A stretch of 64,000 nucleotides of DNA, taken from NCBI GenBank assembly GCA_030280995.1, contig JASXTE010000002.1, positions 19,861,683-19,925,682 of the forward strand. The letters run 5' to 3'. Shown here piece after piece: positions 58,977 to 64,000 of the stretch; position 1 is the stretch's first letter, and every line of letters starts with the position of its first letter. The position numbers and the translations under genes are program-made. Under the pieces are notes generated by a model. That model was not told where the DNA came from, ran no database searches, and saw only the letters and a list, made by a program, of their open reading frames with translations. This DNA comes from Hemileia vastatrix. Its lineage: Eukaryota; Basidiomycota; Pucciniomycetes; Pucciniales; Zaghouaniaceae.

Positions 58977-59594
58977 GGTGGCGTATACAAAAGAACCAGG
59001 AAATGGAAGCAAAAATTACAGAATCAATAACAGTATGATATTTACACATAAGAATGAATGATAATCATTAAAAAATAATCTATGATAATGAAATGTGGGA
59101 ATTTGAAAACCGATGTTTCCTAACTCAACGCCAACTTTACTCTCAACTTCTACTTCCCGTTATACATACTATTAATCTTGATCTAGACGCATAGTTGATA
59201 GTTGCGTGACACTCACTACATGATAGGTTTTAGATAGGTTAATATCAATGATACCACTATATCTACTCACAATTTGTCATACGTCTCTTCCTTGATTTCA
59301 TTTCTTATCTTACATCAATCATCATTAACATTATTACTACTTGCTCGCAACAAATCAATCGCAACGCTCCGTTACCGTCGCGTCTAGGTTGGCAGACTAA
59401 TTGCGCCAACTATCATTGACCGATTTTTGTAACTTATCAAAAATCGATATATTCATTTTAAAAGTCTCATACGAAACGGAATTTAATAATAATCTAATAG
59501 TAGAGACATCAACGAAAGAGATTTAGTCTACTACAAATTCGAAGAAGTAAACCGAATCTTCAATTCGTCGGGGTCAATCTCTGTATTCAGGACC
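58977..59594. other. Intergenic
   Basis: Less AT-rich than the transposon regions. No gene or repeat recognised. Confidence 0.4.
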
Positions 59595-59597
59595 TAA

Positions 59598-59850
59598 TGG
59601 TACAAATTCCGCTATGTTTATGAGTTAGGCCCCTCAGAAGAAGAAAAGCAAATTCTAACCAAAATTATGCCCCAAACAATAATGAATGTGAGATGGCAAT
59701 CTCTACAAAGGCCACCCACATACCCAGTTGTTGTTCACGGCATCTCCACCTACATAGATTTCGAGGATCCCAATCACATTGCCTGAATGACACAGGAAAA
59801 TCCTGAGGCCTTCCAATCAATCTACAAAAAACTGGCACCTGCTAGTAGGT
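59598..59850 (+). pseudogene. Unidentified coding remnant
   Basis: Open after TAA at 59595: YKFRYVYELGPSEEEKQILT, then PTYPVVVHGISTYIDFEDPN, with one TGA near 59785 and the frame resuming (MTQENPEAFQSIYKKL). The composition looks like real protein. Family not recognised; no ATG or partner exon found. Confidence 0.4.
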
Positions 59851-60237
59851 CTCTATCTGGATGTTTCCCGACCCTTTTATAAAATGATAAGAAACAAAAC
59901 TAGTAATCTGTTCTACCCTTGATAGGTGATCTCACTCCGCTTTACCTCAGAACAATACTACAGAAATGAGTAAAAAAAATAACCAGCCATTGAGGAGCCC
60001 ATGCCTAATCTATTAATATAAATAAATAAATCGTATTGAGAAAATATGCTGAGATAGGAAAAAGGAAACAAGGGAAGCCCAGTAAATAAAGAAATAACTT
60101 ACCCAATACTACCAGGTATCTTATCTAGCACAAAAAGAGAAAGATTCATCATGCAGAGAGTGATATGTAACTAACTAGGGATTCCACTATAGCGAAAAAA
60201 AATATCAAAAAAAATTAACTGAAAAATAATTAAGTGT

Positions 60238-60361
60238 ACAGCTATTTGGAAAAAGCCTACTGAGTTTTTGCCTTCCTTCCCCCGCCAAAAACATGAGTTT
60301 AGGTCACTTTTGGCGGGGAATGAGGGCCGAAAAAAAGAGCAAGGGTTTTCCAAATAGCTGT
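60238..60361. mobile_element. MITE-like hairpin 1 (124 bp)
   Basis: Ends ACAGCTATTTGGAAAA and TTTTCCAAATAGCTGT are perfect inverted repeats. A second inner pair is CCCCGCCAAAA and TTTTGGCGGGG. Single ends also occur near 60549. Confidence 0.75.
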
Positions 60362-60653
60362 ATCTTTCCAAAACAACCTTCCCCTCACACTCGTTTTATA
60401 ACACCCTACTAGTTGCTCTTCATTATTGCCCAATTTTCTCACTACTTTACACTTTAACCAACCTGTACCTAGTCACTCACTTTACTGTTATTCCTTCATG
60501 CTCTCAGTTGAGCGAGATTGTACGAAATAAAAAAAATAAAAATAAAATAGCTGTATCTAAAAATGATAATACCCTTCCATCCACCTTTCTCACACTATCC
60601 CCGACTGTACTATGTTAGTTTGATTAAGGGGAGACACTTGCTAGTAGATGCCA

Positions 60654-60814
60654 TTTTTTTTCCTTACAACCAAGTCACACAAGCTTGCGGAATTTTGGAC
60701 GAAAAAATCAAAGTTTCATTCACAAAAAATGATTTGCCTATTCAAAAGGGTGCAACTTTGATTTTTTCGTCAAAAATTCCGCAAGCTTTTGTGACTTGGT
60801 TGTGTGGAAAAAAG
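60654..60814. mobile_element. MITE-like hairpin 2 (about 160 bp)
   Basis: Two arms of about 60 bp (60655-60715 and 60754-60813) with few mismatches. The left arm has CAACCAAGTCACACAAGCTT and GACGAAAAAATCAAAGTT; the right arm is their inverse. Loop of about 38 bp. A plus-strand frame through it (60563-60835) is treated as incidental. Confidence 0.8.
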
Positions 60815-60835
60815 CGAAAACGGCCATCATTCTAA

Positions 60836-61505
60836 AACCTAATCACCCTACTATTCAGTCTCCGGAGTCAACCACTCTATTGTGTTGCTTAGCACTATGG
60901 GAAGACTATTTAATTTCACACTAACAATAAACGCCTGCCCGCTTCATGAAGTGCTTGTAAGATAACCACCAGGTGAATGCTCTTCAAATTTTCATCATAG
61001 CCTCAGTTTTAACAGACGTTGACTTGAAAAGATTAAGGCGAATATAACTCTAAAAGTTCTTCCAATGGTTCTCTAAGCTAGAAATCAATTAAGCTCGAAA
61101 TTTTGGAAGAACAAATTCTGACGTAAGAAATTCAAGGATCTTTGGTAGGCTTTAAATTGGATTGACATGAGGGGATTTGGGACACCAATCCCAAATCTTT
61201 GCATGATTAGACTGTTGTCGAAATCTCTGAGGAATGGATCAAGTTTGCACCGGTACCTCATTATTAAGAAGAGTCAATTTATGATTGAGGTCAAGGTCTG
61301 TCAACTTGGCACTGTTCCACAGTGACCAGCAGACAAGTGTCACACTACACAGAAGCTAGTTACAATGTTAAACATGTAAATCATGAAAGAAGATATTAGT
61401 GTATAATAATGAAATAACTAAAAAATAATGCATTAAATATTTTTATTCCAATATGTACCCACATAATCCTCCTCTTGATTCTCAACCCCTCACTGCCTTT
61501 TTGAT
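60836..61505. other. Intergenic
   Basis: No gene, RNA or repeat recognised. Confidence 0.4.
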
Positions 61506-61973
61506 TTGACGCTTCGCGAGGATTATTCGCATCCCCAGTTTCACCTGGAAATAAAACAATTAAACCAAAGAGCCTCATCTACCCTTTCAAACCTCTGGTG
61601 TGTCAATTGCTCCACATTTCGCCACAAGCATCTTGACACCTCCTGGGCATTGGTTGATCTAATTACTCCATTAGGAATTTACAGGGGAGAGAACGACCAG
61701 CAAACGACAGTCAATAAGCAAGATAATTCCAAGAAAGTTGGCGGCGGGTCAAGTGAGACAAATGTGGATAGTGAAACGGTGGACTTGTGGCTTTGGAAGT
61801 GTGCTATGTTTGGAGTAAGTGTGATAGCAAGTCCGCAGGCGATTAAAAGTTTTGCTGGGCAGGTTTTCAAACGGAAGATAAGGTATCAAATATTCAGAAA
61901 AGGATTCTCGTGCGATCGAAATTTTCGGTTTGATCGTGCAGGTGATGATTATTTTGATTCCTCCGCTATTTGA
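61506..61973 (+). CDS. Uncertain open frame, possible exon
   Basis: 155 codons open with no ATG near the start (the first Met is deep in the frame). Contains LDTSWALVDLITPLGIYRG, then a polar stretch and VDLWLWKCAMFGVSVIASPQ. It could be a terminal exon of an unannotated gene, a relic, or chance. No family recognised. A minus-strand frame at 61396-61578 with a true ATG overlaps it and cannot be excluded. Confidence 0.22.
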   Translation: MTLREDYSHPQFHLEIKQLNQRASSTLSNLWCVNCSTFRHKHLDTSWALVDLITPLGIYRGENDQQTTVNKQDNSKKVGGGSSETNVDSETVDLWLWKCAMFGVSVIASPQAIKSFAGQVFKRKIRYQIFRKGFSCDRNFRFDRAGDDYFDSSAI

Positions 61974-62696
61974 ACGCAGTATCAGTTCTTAGAGTGAATG
62001 ATTTCCACTACTTTATCAGCATTGTAGAACTCCTCCAATTTTTGAAACGCAATCATAGGTGTCCTTTATCTTGAACGCGCATCTTACGCGTACCAATTGT
62101 CAAACCCTGTCACATTTCTCCTTATTTTAGTCCCTAGAGCTATCCGATTTAAGAATTTATCAATTTGATGAAAGCACCAGCTACAAATCAGGAAGTATCA
62201 TTTTTTGACTCCACTGATCCGGTCACCACTTTTCTTTACATTTCTGGTGTACCTTGGCATGTTCAATAATCTCTACTATGGTAGCAGTGTGGTATTAACT
62301 GGCGTTCAACAATTATAATTTACTTTTATATGCTACAATCGCTCATTAACCCATGAACAAAAGAACATTGGCTTTTTCAATCAATGCAGGCGCCCTTTTA
62401 ATTAGTATTGACTATCTCGGCCAACGTCCAAAAGCTGGTCTGTGTTGATTGGGAGGCTGCGCGGCCAGTTTTCTGTCGAAGGATACCTGTTGCACCTAAT
62501 ATATTTTCCTGAGCTTTCAAGCCAAGTGTTTTTACACTGGAATTGCCTTTTTTGATTTTCTTTTTCTTTATTCAATGTTTTTGAGTCACTTTTACTTGTT
62601 GACTGTTCATCTTGCTTTCTTTTCTTTAAAACGTAATATTTGTCGACAAACTTCAAGCAAAAATTCAATTGGACTTCTCAAGCTTTGCTTGCAAGT
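61974..62696. other. Upstream region of the FunK1 gene
   Basis: No convincing gene. It may contain the promoter or an upstream exon of the kinase; the frame is open back to 62640 without an ATG. Confidence 0.35.
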
Positions 62697-63978
62697 ATGG
62701 AAGTTACGGGTGTCATGAACAGATCTTTAAAGAGCAATCGAATTCCTCGAAGTAATATGAAAACTCTTAAGCGGAGCTTACGAGATGAAGTTTTACCTTC
62801 TTATCTTGTCCTCCAAGTTCTTGAGCGCCTGCTTCCTAAATCCTCCTTCGATGAAACTGAAACTTCTGCACATGTAGATTGGTCACCTCTTTACAACTTT
62901 AATTCATCTTCCCCCAAAGATTTGGTCACTTTCTTAGAATTTATTATAGACACATTTTGCTCTGTACACCATCGAACTCATAGGTTTACTGTACCCACTT
63001 ATCCCTCCGAGCGGTATCCATTGACGCGCGATGAGGATGTGATTCACCCAAGTTTCCTTCTTTTACCAATTGATAAAGTAAACGATTCTAGAATGAACAA
63101 TATGACACTAGTGAGCGCTTTGGGTATACTTAGTCACAAGTTACCAATCGAAGAAGAGCCTAGAATACTGCATTATATCCGCTCATGGGTGTCAGTGCAG
63201 CCGTGGAGGAGGTTTTCATTTGTCTTGCATTTTTCAGATAAATCTTTATATCTTCTAAGGAGTGATGCTAGTGGGATCGAAAATATTACACTTAATCTTG
63301 CCACTGTGGCAGGATCGATCTCTTTTGTTCAATTACTGGTATATCTTGCTACTGTTCCTGCTACATTTCTGGGAGAAGATCCAGCAATATTTACCGCTCT
63401 AACTCTTGTAATAAGTAAAGACGGTAGAGAATACATGTCAAGAAAGATAGATCAGGTGTTGTGCGGAAATACATTATACGATTTTCAAAAAATCATTTAT
63501 GAAAACACGCGACTTTCTGGAAGGGGAACCAAAGTTTTTGAAGTGCGCAAGGCCTTTGAAAAAGATGAGCCTAATTCTCGTAGGTATGCATTAAAAATAT
63601 CTTGGTGGTCTACTAGTTCACCGCAAAGTGAAGGATTTTTCCATCGACTTGCAAATATTAACGATGCTTGTTCAAATGTCCTGTTAGCCACCGAGTACGT
63701 ATCTCTATCTACTGGATGTTGATTATTTTTTTGTGCTTAATGCTCTATTTCACGAAACTTATGATGAAAACCCCGCTTTAATAGACAAGCAACCTGTAAT
63801 ATGTTTGGAAGTGCAGACAGTACTATCCTATCAATCCGAAACGCTCCCGAGCTTCTGAAATTTACACATGCGATTGAAAACAGGATTCAAAAGCGCATTG
63901 TCACCCCCTTGAAAAGACCCTTACTTGAATTTACAACCCTTATAGAGGCTGTGAGGGGAATCTTAGGAGCCATTTTGG
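62697..63978 (+). CDS. FunK1-type fungal protein kinase, 3' end beyond window
   Basis: Join 62697-63694 and 63785-63978; the 90-bp intron (GTACGT donor, TAATAG acceptor) restores the frame across a TGA at 63720. A donor GTAAGT at 63979 shows that a further exon lies past the edge. Landmarks: the FunK1 N-terminal block FSFVLHFSDKSLYLLRSDAS near residue 180; glycine loop LSGRGTKVFEV near 273; candidate ATP-binding Lys in YALKISW near 300; then RPLLEFTTLIEAVRGILGAI just before the cut. That is the segment that normally precedes the catalytic loop, so the catalytic Asp is not visible. The N-terminus may be longer if an upstream exon exists. Substrate unknown. No damage seen. Confidence 0.78.
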
Positions 63979-64000
63979 GTAAGTAAATATCATAAGAATA

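Noticed and set aside
60563..60835. 90-codon frame across hairpin 2
   Set aside because: It crosses both arms of an inverted repeat and the centre is not protein-like.
62402..62668. 88-codon minus-strand frame upstream of the kinase
   Set aside because: No ATG, highly Lys/Gln/Ser-rich, and it overlaps the 5' side of the kinase on the other strand.
1..64000. CRISPR array, bacterial operon or riboswitch
   Set aside because: No spaced direct repeats of CRISPR type, and the introns, retroelements and kinase family are eukaryotic.

Overview
The window looks like a piece of a large, AT-rich, transposon-bloated fungal genome, most likely a rust fungus (Pucciniales). The grounds are short GT-AG introns, chromodomain-bearing Ty3/Gypsy elements, PIF/Harbinger (HARBI1-like) transposons, Tet-like 2OG-Fe(II) oxygenase relics, a fungal FunK1-type kinase and a signal-peptide-bearing orphan protein. 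The species cannot be named from the sequence. Many apparent ORFs open at GTG or TTG, which is not meaningful here; the starts given below use ATG.

Layout. 1-15592: a minus-strand Gypsy copy (A2) running off the left edge is inserted in the pol of a second minus-strand Gypsy (E), and E is inserted in a HARBI1-like transposase (K1). A low-density stretch with tandem MITEs follows, then a second HARBI1 locus (G) and a broken Tet-like oxygenase. 15593-42844 is one nested stack. Element A (plus strand) carries a solo LTR in its gag. Its integrase is split by element C (minus strand), and C's 3' LTR is in turn joined to element B (plus strand). C also carries an inverted solo LTR exactly at its 3' internal/LTR boundary. 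A resumes at 40722 and ends in a truncated 3' LTR. 42845-48709 is the remnant of a PIF/Harbinger element (F) with a transposase C-terminus, a Tet-like oxygenase relic and a Myb/SANT-like partner gene, plus a striking polypurine/polypyrimidine palindrome and a minisatellite. 48710-56300 holds another HARBI1 relic (L), degenerate repeats and an LTR (H) split by a solo LTR. 56384-64000 is the only host-like island: a three-exon secreted protein of unknown function on the minus strand and, on the plus strand, a FunK1-type kinase that continues past the right edge. MITE-like hairpins lie between them.

No retroelement is intact: each has stops, frameshifts or damaged catalytic motifs. Target-site duplications (GAACC, CTCCC, ATAAT) fix three solo-LTR insertions and allow the order of insertion to be read. 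The two genes on the right are the only candidates for active host genes. The strongest leads are the two Tet-like oxygenase relics beside Harbinger transposases, the GC palindrome at 43.6-44.3 kb, and the secreted orphan gene.
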